NCBI RefSeq assembly: GCF_932526225.1
Contig: NC_064035.1
Location: 15,424,469 to 15,488,468, forward strand
Direction: 5' to 3'
Origin: Nematostella vectensis
Lineage: Eukaryota; Cnidaria; Anthozoa; Actiniaria; Edwardsiidae
DNA length: 64,000 bases
The notes under the pieces were generated by a model that saw only the letters and a program-made list of their open reading frames with translations, ran no database searches and was not told where the DNA came from. Position 1 is the stretch's first letter. Every line of letters begins with the position of its first letter. The position numbers were made by a program, and so were the translations under genes. Below, in pieces: positions 10,235-25,200 of the stretch.

Positions 10235-13200
10235 TCATACATACCTTTCTGATGTGTCATCCGTAGTTTGATCTGATAACAATTCCATCTGCTTTTGAAC
10301 CTTCAGTGCACAAGATTTAAAATGGTCCAAGTGGATATTTCCTACAGCAACACAAACATTATTGATATGAGCTTATATTTAAAATTCAACAAAGTGACCA
10401 AGGTATGTATATATTAGATTGATGGATGTGTAGTTCCTTTTTTTTGCAGCTAGGCGCTCTAGTGGTTTTTACATATGCTTACACGTAGTTGCGTAGTCGC
10501 AAAGCCGGTTGACGACAACGCTGTGTCAATCGACTGTCAATTGTGGTGTATGGTGAAGTGTATGATATGTTGTACCATTGATGTTGTTGGTATATACTAG
10601 GTGTAGGCGATAGGGTATACCATTGACAGTAGCTGCAAGTAGTATTACAACAGCAGAGAGAGAAGGGGCGTCCTGGAGTACTCCAGATGAGACACAATGC
10701 TCCATTTCCTCCACAAAGGACCTGCAACAAACCAAACATTGTTTTAGTTACTTTTCAAATCAATATAATTTCAAAAATCTGAGGAGAGTATGCAGGTGGA
10801 TGGGTTAAGGCCAGCTTGAAAACAAAATGCTGGTCTACATTTTAGCGCCCGTTGTCAATGATTACAGTGCCATTCTGCCAAGAAATTTGCTAATAACTCT
10901 CCCCACGGGGGTAGAACGAGAAAAAGGCCCATTACGATATTGTCGTCACCATCATATCTATCAACGGCTGTCGTTTTTCTAAATGGGCTATAGGATCCTG
11001 GGACGCGTGGGGGAAAACCTTTGATTAATTCATTAAAAAATAAATAAACTGGGGGATGGAAGGGTGGGGTCGCTATCCAGTTTTTTCTCTCATTTTTTAA
11101 ATTTTAATAAGACCCCTTTACTTTACAAGATCCCTAAAACAGCAATCGCCCCAGTTAATTTTCGGAGTGCCGACGGAAACTTCCACTGAAGAAAGACAAA
11201 AGATTCCGCTGTATTTAACTATTCTGGGTATCAGAGGCTCCAATTCCAAAGAGCCGCGAATCGCCGGCTATTTAACATGCCAAACAAACTTCCAATACTA
11301 GGTACACTGCTTTTTGAAATATTTTAAGCGTTTTCCGTTACAAATCAAGGCTTCAAAGGACCACAGGTGCTCGGAGATTGTTACGTAATCGACCGGAAGA
11401 ATTAACTGGTGCGATTTCCGAAAAAAAAAATTAATGGCCATACCTAACCAATACCCTTGACTTGGTAATCACGTTAATCACGAAGGATGACAGCGGCGGA
11501 ATGGCGTCAGGGCTTGGCAGACCATTTTCTGTCTGTGAATCAATAGCAAAATACAGGTTCGTTTCTGCGTTTACCTATTCCACACAAACGTTGCACTTGT
11601 TCAATGTGCTCAGCGTAGGAGACCTTATGGCCCACTGAATGATGAGTGGTAGTCAATTTACCTTCCATTTACGCTCAGCCATTTTTAACACCTCTGCCAC
11701 CTCATTACACTTACTTTGTCCGACAACTCTGCTATAGAAGCAGCCAGCACTGTTGCCATTATCTGCGGTCGTTCTACAAAGCCAGCATCAACAGCTCGTC
11801 GCTTGCGCTCATAACTCTTCAGAACTTCGCTTAGCGATGCTCGAATACCCAACAGAACCTGTTTGAATACAAAGTGGGAGCATATGTCGATCAGCCACTG
11901 TCTATAGCTATTCATTAGGTTCGATAATATTATAATATACTCTGAGTTCGTTACAACAAACCCTCATTTTGTATTGTCAACATTGCCGCTTTCTGGGCAA
12001 GTAAAACGTTCCATAACTGACACAAAATGTAGCAGCGACCCTTAGCATACTAATTGTAAACTCTTTCTTTATATACATATTTAAAAAAACGTCACCGCAT
12101 ACTGCAAATGTTGAATAGTAAATGGAAACTCTACGACTGAAGGCACATTGGTCTTCATTTTATTTCTACCGAATGCAGGATATTATTTGGATCAATCAAA
12201 CAATAACGCCATGATCTTAGCTGGAGTTTATTCTTTACCTTTATTTTCACGAATAATTAGTACCTATAAGCACCTTTCGATCTTGGAACTGCCATTTCCC
12301 ATTCGCCGTTTTGCACTGACAATATTTCTTTAATTAAGTGTACAAATGGGTGTAATTTGCCGCTGTTCTTAGGAACGTTGCATAACTGAACGTAAGTGAG
12401 ATCTATGTAAATGCTCAACAACAACAAAAACAACAAAATGAAATAAAAACAGAAAAAGACCGAATCTTACAACATATGGTCATATCGCAATTCAAGAGTT
12501 TATCAACCCGAACTAAGCCCAATATAGGATCGTAAAAAAGCTACCGTCTGTCGCAATGCGGCACGGAGTTCCTTCAGTCTCCATAGGTAAATTCCAGGAT
12601 TTATACAAGAACCGAACATCATCACAGCCAAAGCGAACCTGGACAGACTGGGCGATAAAACATTATCTTTAGTGACTTGATAGTACACCAATACCACAGC
12701 AACGGGCAGCCAAGTGAATTAAGAGAGAAATTGACAATTATTTCTTGTATTACGCCATGTCTTGTGGTCCTTCGCTTGAGTTCTCAGCGACGCTGACTTC
12801 CAAAGCTGACTTCACAAACTGGTTGTGCGACAGCCCCAACGCCTAGATCGGACACGGCAAGAACCATAGTCGGCGTGTGACGAGCTGGCGACCGCCAAAT
12901 CGAGACGATGACCAAGAGATTCAAAGCAATCGCCGGCAGGAAACTAGCCCCGTTGTTTACGGCCAAAGCAACGAAGTCGGCAAAGTTTTGATGACCAGAC
13001 CTCACCCACTCAGTGAAGTGATAACACGAGAAGTTATATACCATAGGGTGCTAAATGGGAGAACGGAGAATATGGCGATATCAGGGTAAATTAACTCCTT
13101 TTCCCATGTAAAAAAGAAAGCCTTCCTTTTTTCAAATCTGATTTGATAGTCCCATGTGGGTCAAGTTCAGAATGCAGAACAATTCGTCTTGATTAACTTC

Positions 13201-16200
13201 CTTTTACATTGTAATCATGTCGAGGAAATGAGTTCAGTTTTACAGGCTTGTATCATGCTTCCTCAAAAAACACTCTCCTTGTCTTCAAGTACTTGTATAC
13301 GGAGGCGATCCGAAAAAGCTTAAATTGTGTAATTCTTAATCAGAAACACTTTCGCTAACAATGGGAGCTTCAACATAAATTAATGAAGTGTTGTCAGGGA
13401 AATGTTTTTTTTTTTTAAAAACGACGTTTAGACCAAGTTCTTGTGGTAGCCACAAGAACACATGTATAGGAAAAAAGACACACTGGTATATTTCATGCAT
13501 CTGTTCTTTTTAGATGTCTTTATCTGCTTTCGATAAAAAGGAGCAGCAAACATTAAAAAAAAAAAGAATAATGTATCTATTGTTAAACCAGTAAAGCAGT
13601 TAAGGATAGTCTACCTGGGTGATGTTCTCGGCGTTGCTATTGGTTGAGACCGTGCGTAGGATGTCAGACAGAATGCCTTGAGTGTGATCCGTCAGTCTTT
13701 CGCCTTCTGAAACGTGGATATTAGAACTCTCGTCACAGGCGATATAGCGGGCTTGCACATTGGAAATCGTTGGAGTACCAGGTCCAGGGTATCGACGGAA
13801 TTATTGTTTTGTTGAACCCCGCTTATAAGACAGCAAGGGTGTATGGCTAAATGTATGGGCCTTTTTTCTATCGGGAAAGTTTTAGAGTGGAATTCCATGT
13901 GCATTTCGCATCATTTCTGTATGCCTTATGTAAGTTATTCTCTTCTCAGAGCCGTAGCAGGTCACGTAAGTATGGGGGCTTGGGGGCACAATACAGAAAC
14001 ATTTATATGTAAGTATGGGGGGGGGGAGGCACAGCCACGTCCCTACTGGTCATTTCCTTATAATTTTTGAAAATATTGGAGTTCCCCACACCCTGCTACG
14101 GCCCTGCTTCTACAGCTTAAACATGATTGCCCGGTTTACTTTCTTAGGGAACAACAATGTTCTTTAATGGTTGTTGGAACGCTGCGACGGTCGTAGCGTG
14201 ACTTACGCTCTCGGTAGTTGGCTCTCTGAGAGACCTGATACATGATCCCGGCCATTTGGGGAAGTAAAGGCAAGGACTTGGCACCTGCAAGAAGTAAACA
14301 CAACCAAAGACAGTCTTCGTAACACAACACTTATTAGATGACTTCGGAATAAGCACAATTGGTACTTCACTATGCACTCTGGGAGGTGTGTGTTATTGAA
14401 CGTTCTAGCGACATTTTCTTTTTTCTGTTCTTTTTCTTTTTGTCTGAGATTATTGGGAAGGAGGTATTAATTGAGATAGGGCGACCTATTCAAAATCTTT
14501 TTGAAGTTGTTGACACTTGGTAATTTAGCTTCTACAAAATTTACAGATGCTTTTAACCAGTTTATATAATCTATGACGTTTGGTATCATTTTTGCGTTAA
14601 AACCAAGACAGAATCACATGTACTCTCGTAGCCTGCTTGCAGACAGTGTTATCATAGCGGAAAACCCTCTCGGTTCGGTGTTCGGGCGCCATCTTGTATT
14701 TTGAGCCGCGCGGTTCCTGGGGATGAGCGCAAAAACGGAACCGCGTGGCTCAAAATACAAGATGGCGCCCAATCACCGAACCGAGCAAGCGGGCTAGTAA
14801 TCTAGGAAACATGTTATGAAATACTACCTTATGCTTATTCAAGGGAGGGGGCAGAGGCTTCAGAGAGAGAGAGAGATGGGGGGGCTTACATGGACATTTT
14901 GGCTCTTAAGGGGTGATAACAGCATAAATTTATTCTAACAGAAATGTGACAAGAGAAAAGCTCAGACACACTTAGTCGAGGAGAGCGAATTCTACCTAAA
15001 CCTTGTCACCAGACCCTTTTTGGCCATTTTCAACAAATTAGATGAACTAGGTTGAGGTTTAGAGAGAACCTATCCAAAGAAACTCTTTAATGTTTTATAG
15101 TGTCTTAGAAATCCTGGAAACAAGGGAAACAAGATTCAAACGTAGCGACCGCAGACACATACGCATGACTCACGAATCCCAAAATCAGAAAACAAACATT
15201 TAGACTCGATAGACAATAAGTAGGCTAAAAGAATAACTATGAGATGAGAACAGTTGGGCATTTCAGGAAATATGGAGTAAAACCGTTGTTAAATGGCAGA
15301 CTCACCTAACTGTGAGATGGACTTGATAAGCGACGCAAGTTGATCGCACATTGCCTCACTCGCGACACCAAGCTTTACCATCTCTCCACAGCTCGATAGA
15401 ATTATCTGACGGGGCAACCAAGAGACGGTAGTTAAAACTCAAGTATCACCCCCAGCTTTACCGATAAAACTGTGTCAAAGTCGTATACTGATAGATATGA
15501 TCATCTCCAGTCTCGAGACATACTCGTGCCAGAGCGAGAAAAAAAAAGAAAAGAAACAGCAGTTATACAGTTGACTTACGAGGCGATCAAATAATTTTTC
15601 TTTAGCCATACAGAAAAAAGGGGCACATTTGAGTTTACTTGGCGTCCCCGTGCAGGAGGGGGGGGGGAGGTCTAGGGATTTGTAATAAAAGAGAAGTACC
15701 TCTAGGCATTGCCGTGCCATGTCAGCGGTTTCGTTGTCATCATCTCTTTGTCGTTTTTCTCCTTCAGTTTCGGCTAGGGCATCGGCGGAGGTCTCAGAGG
15801 AACTTCAGCAACATAAATGTGATTAAAGGGGTAATAATTAGAAACGTGAATTAGGCCAAGTTGCCATGACAAGCCGCTTGGCACTCGCAAACAACAAAGG
15901 AGTCAACGAAGACATAGAGTTGCTTCACTAACAGGGAAGCCGCAACAGCATCGTACCAATTACACTGTCGTGGCAGGCTAACACTCGCTTTAAAAGGTAT
16001 AAATCAACACAAGGTTGAAAAGGTGTGTTGGACGCCTCTCTGTAAAACAGACTAGTTGCATTGACTTTCTTTTGCACCGACGAAGGGCTAACGCTCGAAA
16101 CGCCAGCGCAACTATTCCACAGAGGCGTTCAACATGCCTTTATACCTTGTCTACACCACGCCTACTCAGACCATCTAGCTTTTCTACAGCTTGTCTGTAG

Positions 16201-19200
16201 TCTTTCTAGTTATACCATTTAACACTCGCTTTAGTAACTTATGTAACATGTGTGTGGACCTTGCCTTGCCTACTGGTGTAACATGTGTGTGGACCTCGCC
16301 TTGCTTACTGATTTAACCAGTGTGTGGACCTCGCCTTGCTTACTGATTTAACCAGTGTGTGGACCTCGCCTTGCTTACTGATTTAACCAGTGTTCGGACC
16401 TCGCCTTGCTTACTGATTTAACCAGTGTGTGGACCTTGCCTTGCTTACTGATTTAACCAGTGTGTGGACCTTGCCTTGCTTACTGATTTAACCAGTGTGT
16501 GGACCTCGCCTTGCTTACTGATTTAACCAGTGTGTGGACCTTGCCTTGTTTACTGATTTAACCAGTGTGTGGACCTCGCCTTGCTTACTGATTTAACCAG
16601 TGTGTGGGCCTCGCCTTGCTTTCTGATGGAACCAATTTGCGGATTCCGCCTCGCTTGTTGATGCATACACAATGTGCGGACCCGTGGATGCTGCCTCGAT
16701 TATTGGTATTACCAAGTGTAAGCTGAGCTTATTGGATAAATCATCGGCTTACTCACCTGTATATATCCCATGCCGGGACCAACACTCTTCGGGACCACAT
16801 CAATAGGTCAGTCAGAGGCTCACTATCTGTTGCAGTCTCCTTATTCTCCTTCAGGGTAAAGTCAAACAGATAAAATATACGTAAAAAAACAAGAGGGCAA
16901 GAAGCCAAGAGGACACTTTGCTAGTGCAATTTCAACCTTAGCAGAGTACCTTGCTTCATCATCAAACATAGGTATTAAGCATAAAATACTAATGTATATA
17001 GCAATGCTTCATATTTTCACCGACAATGCTTTTGTTTACCTTAGAAGACAGGTGGATCTCAAGGTGGCAGAAGGTTTCGAGAGCTTTCGGGTAAATCTCA
17101 TTTCTATCGGATGATCGTGATGATTCAATCATTTCCTGAAAGAGTTTTAAAGGTAGAAAATGAACACAGGTTATCGTTTCGTAAAAAAAAGCTACCACAA
17201 ACAAACATATGATCAAACAAAAATATGATCAAGCAAACAAAAGTTTAATTAAACATATGATCAAACAAACAAACATATGATCAAACAAACAAACGTATGA
17301 TCAAACAAAACACAAACAAACGTATAACCAAACAAGGAAACAACGATCCTTACCATAACTTTTTTCAAGCTAGTGGAGATCTCCTTTAGCTTTTCGCGAT
17401 ATTCTAGCATTGCGGTGCGACAAACTGGTTCATACTAATATAAAAAACAATTACATCTCAAAAAAATAATATGTTCGCAATGCAAGGCCGGACAGAACTG
17501 TGGCTAATCGGGGGGAGGGTGGGGGTATTATAGTCTTTTCATCTCTGATAAGCAGGAAACAAGTTCTCGACAGAAGCCAGTTTAGGGAGTTAGATGCCAA
17601 TCACCATAATTGCAATAAGGTCAATAAGGAGTTGATGTCTGTCTACAGAACACTTTTGAAGGCTACCACGTCCAAATTTGCATGTTTTTCAGTTGGCTCT
17701 ACCAACTACCCACACAACTGCCCGCTTCTCTGGAGAACAACACTTATTAGTGAATGTCGCATATTTCATGGACGTAACATGTCAGATGCAAGTGTATTCA
17801 GAAGGCGTTTGGATAGGGGGGCGGATGGGAGGTTCGAAAATGGGCGATAAATAAGGAATATTTTAGGAGCAAAGGACGCTTCCAATGAGGTACTTTAGAG
17901 CATAGTATAGGGTTTTGGTAGCATGCCTCTTAGCACAAATGGTCTTCAATCAGACATTTACTCTGGGAAAGTCAGTAAACTTACCAAAAGCCAAGCCAAA
18001 TAGTCCAAAGCGACGGTAGCTTCAAGTTCGCATGTCCTTGAATCTGTTCGAGCCTCCTGTAGAAAATTGGTGCAAAAACATTCAATCAAACACTGAACAA
18101 ACACCGTGGAACACTTTTTCTCAACTATCTTATTGAGGAGCTTATGAGCTGCCTTTCGAATTCACATGACGTAAATACACCAAATTTCATGGTCTTCAAG
18201 AACGGCAAATGACGTGAATTTTTGGTCCCTCTTTTTTGCAATCAAATATCCAAGTAATTGGGATCAAATTATCTTTTCCTTACAAGGCTCTGAAAAATGT
18301 CTTCCAACAGTAATGCCAAAGTTTAAAATACTTTACCATACAAACTACCTTTCCTGACGGGACCAATAAATGATTGGCGAAGTTTTCTGACAGACTTGTT
18401 GCGATCATGTCCAACACCAAAGCTGTCTTTCCCCAAGAGCACATACAGTCCAACATCGGGCCAAACTCTTGGTTATTCACACCTTCCTTGAGTGAGCTCA
18501 AGGTCTTCAAACACTTCTTACTGCAAGACAAAAGATGATGAATGATTGATAAATAATAGCAAAGGTTTGGAAATAAGGATATATAAACTGCAATACATAT
18601 TAATAAATTGTGGACGTTACCTAAAATTGGGCAGTGAAGATGAGGGTAGGTTGCCAGCAATGAATATAATTGCCGTCCTTGCTCTAGCACTCTACGACAC
18701 ATATCAGAATTAGACTATTATAAACAACTCAACGACAGGCAAGGAGTGGCCCTTTGTTGCCATACCTCGGCAGGCTCTAGAAGCCTCGGCAATGCCTTTG
18801 CAAACAGGTGGACCAGCTTTGCTTTTGTGCTGTCATTGGCACTCTAACCAAAGGACACAAACAGTTAGTATATTTCCATTCAGGGAGAACCTCCTCATCT
18901 GAATCACAATCACTTAATCTTAAAATCTTTAAGGACTTCTTTTGAGACCTGGTCCACCGAAATTGATAAGACGATCAAGAACATATGTTATAATTTCAAT
19001 TTTTGATTCACGGCTCCAATGTGAATATGCATAACGGTGTGGTTTCTTCGTTTTTTATTGTTGTTTTTGTTGTTTCTTGAATAAAATTATCGACAAACAA
19101 AGGGTTTTTTTCGCGAATTACGCCGACCCCTTTTTGGACCACAAACGTTAGTACCAAAAAGGTACCTTGTCAAGCTGGTCCTTGATGCCCGCCCACGAGA

Positions 19201-22200
19201 TCGCGATAGTCTCAAGCATTCCCGCGATGGTGTCAGCATCAGGAATGGTAAGCATTGCCTCGCTGGCTTCGTCGACACCCTCATTCTCCTTGTTCTCAGC
19301 TGTGTCTGAAACAAAAGGTATCTAGTCAAGAAATTCCCCTTGCAAGATATTATAGTGTTCAGCACTGTGATCAGCTTTCAATGTTATTCTGCCCAACCCC
19401 CTTTTGGGGTTCTGGATCCGTAGAGCAAAACCAATGTTACTAATGACCAATGATACTAACGACCCTTTTAAGTCAGTGCCTGTCACTGTACACAGCACAT
19501 TCAGTTTCCGTCTCTAGTAAAATGATCCCGTATAAGGGAGAGTACCTTCTCCATTAACTGTAGTGTCGTTGGCATTGCTTTGTGCCCACTGGAAAAGGCA
19601 ACGTCCAAGCAGCAGGATAAATTTGCCTGTGAAACAGAAACCCTGTCAGCTCATCTTCAAAATTTAGGAGATTTGAGAGAAAATTATACAATGGAAAACC
19701 TGTTTGGATCTTCAAGGGAGAAGAAAAACAGCCTGGAATGGCTGCGATTGCTTGTGGACCTCGTGGACACTATTTCCTGAACATACTTACCTGTGGCTGC
19801 TATTGGTGCGTGGAGATGTGCATACTGATAGAATCTACGTGCAGCCATTGGGTTTGCTTCCCAAAGTGCACTGCAGCGGGTTACCTGAAAAGACACATCT
19901 TTACTAGCAACAAAAGCAAATGGATGCCAGAAGGAAAAACTATAGAGGTACGCCTGATGTGATAAATGGATGTTGGAAGTAATTCCAAGTGGCAAGAGCC
20001 AGGGAAACAACAGGAAGAATGTGGTATGTGCCACTAGGAATGTAAAAGATAAGTTAAAGCTGGCCATGCTTGCATACTTGTAATACAAGCAAATGGTCTG
20101 ATGCAGAGGATTGGCTGTGGAGATTCGCAAGTACCTGGACATCCGGTTCCTTATTGAGAGGGTGAAAAGAGTTCATTAGAAGCTTGACAAGTTTCCTCAT
20201 GACCGGGGCAGAGGATTCTACTTCCAGACGGGCCAGCAAATGGTCTAATGGTACTATTGTCCAGAACTGAAATACAGAAGATACAATGGTATATGTCTGT
20301 TATCAATAACATTTGTCTCAAATAAGACAGCCATTGAGAGACTAATCTTAGCGAGGAAACAATAATGGTCCGTTTCAAATAAAACTATCTCTAATCTACC
20401 TTTTTTATCTCCTGTGGGTTGCTGCTTACAAAAGTTGACCATGTATTTGATTGGGTAACCTAAATTCATCTTGCATAGTCCATGGCCAAGCCATATCCTA
20501 GGCAGTTAAACTTAGTCAACTAAGACTAATTGTCAACTGGTAAATCTTTAGATTTTATACTTATATATGATCACTAGAAAATAATAAAGTACTTATTTGG
20601 ATGGAATTCATAAAAAAATTCTAGCCAAATATATTGAGTCATATTTGGAAAAAAGCTATATACATTGAAAATTTTCAGTAAATAGTGAAGATACAGTGTA
20701 AAGTGGATATACCTTAATAGCCTTCATGCCTTTCACTAGTAGAAGCAAATCCACAAATGCTGCTCGAACTTTCTCCGAAGTGTCATGGACCAGGTCTCGC
20801 AGACTACCAAGCAGATTCTTCAACAATGGATGGCTGAGGTGATTTTCCACAAGGAACTTAAGGCCCTGAAAACCAAATAAAGAAGTTAATTTTTAAATTT
20901 TCGCTTTGTTTATGGGAATGATAACAATAATATCTAGAGGCAAAAATAGGGATGAAACTAACCTGAAATACAGCTACTCGGACAGAGCTTGATGTAGCAT
21001 CAAATGCAACAGATGTTATCTGAAAGTCAGAGTTTGAGCAACAGTTTTGAACTCTGTTCCATCATGGAATATGGCAAACAAGTGTTTATGGTATCAAGCA
21101 ATTTACACTTACAAGTCTTGTTATCAGTGATTTAACAGTGTGCACAGGAATCAGCTCCCAGAATACACCAGCAATGCGACACACTCCGTGTACTCCAGTA
21201 GCCCGAACTATAGGCGAGGGATCTTCAAGCAATTCCTGGAAAGTGGATAAATAATTCTAACTAAGGTCATTACCATTGCTAAGGTCATTACCATTTGTCT
21301 TTGAAACACCATAAAAAACCTCAGAGAATTTTACATCAAACAGGAATGAATAACATCAAAGGTGCTCATATACCTGAAGCAAATCAAACTGTTTTTGGAG
21401 AAGTGCATCAATTTCCTCATTATTTGCATCAGGGTTTTGCAGGGGAAATGCATCCACCAGGATTGCTGCTGCATTTGCTCGAACAAGTGGATTGGCAACC
21501 TGCAGTTTGTTATCACAAAATAAGCATTCTTTGAAGGGTTGATGTTTTTCCATGAGCACCAAAACAGGAGGCAGTGACATTTAATTATTAGTTAATTACC
21601 AGATTAAATTTGATCTTGAATAGCATAACTATATGAGTTTTTTGTGCGTTGAATGCAATGTTTTAGGACAATACTGTAGAAATAAAACGCCCCAAGCGTT
21701 GTGTAAATCTTGAAGACAAGGGCCACAAAACCTTACCATAACAAACGTTTGTAATTGATTTTTCCAACTTGGGCATACCTTAAACTTGTGGGAATTGGGG
21801 AAATTTTTATATGTACAGTAAGTTGTCTTTAGATTATTATCAATCAGGTTTGAACAAGCAGTCCAGAATCCGTTTACTTACAGTATGCAGATGAAATTCT
21901 ATAATATAATACAGTACTTTTTATGACATGCATATATTTTTTCACTCAGATGGTGATACATACAGTAGAATATAGTGCAAAATGCAAAGGTCACAATATG
22001 GATATCACCTTAAAAGCTCTCCAGAGAATTGGCTGGTAGAGTCTGACAAGGGCCTCGTCCACGCCCTTCTGCTTTTTCTGCATATGGAAATACCCGAGCA
22101 CCTACACACAACAGAAGCAGAATGCTCACAAGTTTCCTGATGGAAGTACCCGAGCACCTACACACAACAGAAGCAAAATGCTCACATGTTTTCTGATGGA

Positions 22201-25200
22201 AATACCCCAGCACCTACACACAACCAAAGCAAAATGCTCACAAGTTTCCTGATGGAAATACCTCAGCACCTACACACAACAGAAGCAAAATGCTCACATG
22301 TTCCCTGATGGAAATACCCCAGCACCTACACACAACAGAAGCGAAATGCTCACAAGTTTCCTGGTGTTAAAATGTACCACCACTTACATACAACAGAAGT
22401 ATGTAAATGCTCACAAGTTTCCTGATGTAAAAATCTATAGTACCAGCACCTTGGCATGACAGAAGCAAATGCTCACATGTTCCCTGATGGAAATATCCGA
22501 GCACCTACACACAGCAGAAGCAAATGCTCACAAGTTCCCTGATGTTAAAAGGTACCAGCACTTATACACACAACAGAAGCAAATGCTCAAGTTTCCTGAT
22601 GGAAATACCCAAGCACCTTCACACACAATGCTCATACAAGAACATAAGAGACATTAATAACTTTCCTTGCTATTCTTATACCTTTCTTAGCCGAGATGAC
22701 ATAGATAAGGCACCCAGCCTTTGTGCATGTACAGCAGCATACATCAAATCCTGAATGCACTCCTTCTCCAATGTCTATGTGATAAACAACATATAGGGTT
22801 GCCAGTGAATTGATAATATGGTAAAATACCGCCTGCTGTAACAGACATGTCAATAATCAAAATCAGGCTGATAAAACAAAGAGAATGAAGACTTACTCCC
22901 AAATATGGCTCTGCAGCAACTCTCCATGCTCTAAAGTAGATTTCTCCATATGAAGTCAAGGCAGACCTGCCAAATATCAATTGATGAAAATATAATGAAC
23001 TTTGAGGCTTATTGATATGATCTGGCAAAATGCACAGTAGTTGCCAACTAACAGTAAAGTAACTCTAAAAAGTGCAGGTAATTTTTACAATCATGTAATC
23101 CATATTTCAAATACACAGTCTATAGCTCTTGAAATTTAGAGGTCCTTGTGATTTTGGTCAAAAAACAGACATCTCCTAGAGACTAGACTGAATACCCAAA
23201 GCTATAGGCCAGAGTTTTACAAAGAATAATGTAATGTATTTGAGAAAAACCTTAGGATCAAAACGAATAAACAGTAATGGCGGACTCTCGTTGTTTATTG
23301 CTGCTTCCCAGAAAACCTTGCGGTCATACAAACAGGAATCCCAAACATTACATACTGCCCCACCCAAGTTTACAACTAAAAGATACTTGCTTGCTGAGGC
23401 CAGTAAAACTATCAAATTTATACACACAACATGTCAATAAGTAAAAAACAACAACAATGTCCATGACAAGTTCTTGACAAGTTGTCAATCCATCAGATCC
23501 GGAAAAATGTACACAGTGTGTGATATGCTGCTTAAAATTAACATACATAGTCTTTGAGGTGAGTAGGTGTGGTTTTGAGTCGAGTACTTCTTCGCAGAGT
23601 ACTTGCAGGTTCAGAAGCTGGAAGCTCTGTCTTCTTCGGTTCCAATGAAGGTTCTGGAACTGTGATCTCAGGTTCCTTAAATTCCTCTGGAATCTGCTTG
23701 GGTACAGTTGTTTGCATTGGAACTTGGGCCAATTCTGTTGAACTCTGAAGATCATTAGCGACTGTGGGTGTGCTTGTCCTCAGGCGAAGATGGTCAACAT
23801 GTCGTCGAAACACTCCACCTGAACTGAGTTGAACGACATACGAAACCGGTCCTGACTGTTGAATAATTGTTCCACATAACCACTTTGGACCATATGAAAA
23901 ATTCTTGACAAATACTGGGTCATTCACTTGAAATTCTCTGAGTGGCACTAGATTGTCGTGTTGTTTCTTCTGTGCGAGCTGTTTATCTTCTACACGAGTG
24001 CGAATTGTGTCCTGACTAAGGGGGTTTACCAGGTCCAAGCGCGTCTTCAGCTTCCGGTTCATTAATAGCTCACCAGGTGTTTTACCAGTGGTTGCATGAG
24101 GTGTGGTACGATAGCTTAGTAGAAATCTGCTTAACTTCGTGTCTAAGTTTTCCTTTTCCCCTCCCATCTTCTTCATTGTTTCCTTGAAAGTGCGAACATA
24201 TCTTTCAGCAAATCCATTGGATGCTGGGTGTTTAGGTGCTGAAGTGATGTGTTTTATGCCATTCTCAGACATAAAAAGGGCAAATTCTTCACCTATGAAG
24301 GCAGTTGCATTATCAGATACAATGATATCAGGCAGTCCATGTACTGAGAAGCATTCTCTTAACTTCTGGATGGTTACTGCAGCAGTACTGGAGTTTGTCT
24401 TGAATACCTCGATCCACTTACTATAGGCATCACCGATCACCAGGAACATGTGTCCTTCGAAAGGTCCTGCATAGTCAATATGTATGCGAGACCAAGGTCT
24501 AGACGGCCACTCCCACGGATGTAGGGGTGCAGTAGAAGGTGCCTTAGCATTACTTTGGCAGCTTGTGCAATCTTTCACCTTTTGCTCAATATCCGCGTCC
24601 AGGCCAGGCCACCAGAAATAGCTTCGGGCTAACATTTTCATGCGAACCATTCCAGGATGTCCATCATGTAGTTCCTGGAGAAGCTTGACTCTTCCTTGAG
24701 GAGGAATGACTACGCGAGAGCCCCAGAGTAGACAGCCATCCTGACAGCTAAGTTGGTGCTTTCTATAAGAGTAGGGCTTGAACTCAATGCGATCATTTGA
24801 ATTGGGCCAACCGGACATTACTTGGTGTCGTACTGCACTAAGAATGGGATCTTTTGAGGTCCAACGCTCAATGTCCTTGACTTTAACGGGTGTGTTGACT
24901 TCAAGATGATTCATTACAAACATAATGTCGCCAGGCACTGGAACATTTCTGGTTTCATTTGGCAATGGCAGCCGGCTCAGGCCATCGGCATTACCATTTT
25001 TCTGGCCTTCTCGATATACTAAAGTGTATGAGTAGCCTGACAGGAATACCGCCCACCTCAATATGCGTGGTGAGGCTGAGGTCGGTATTTGTTTAGTTGA
25101 CTGTAGCAGACCCAGCAGGGGTTTGTGATCAGTGTAGATGGTAAAACTCCGTCCATATAAGTATGAGTGGAACTTCCTCACCCCGAACATGATGGCTGCT

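Noticed and set aside
17500-17850. 116-codon open frame in an NCAPG2 intron
   Set aside because: No domain; lies on the opposite strand in an intron; composition like surrounding intron.
18672-18700. Alternative NCAPG2 exon 20 frame (VLEQGRQLYSLLATYPHL)
   Set aside because: The other frame (ARTAIIFIAGNLPSSSLP) matches the family and fits both neighbouring phases.
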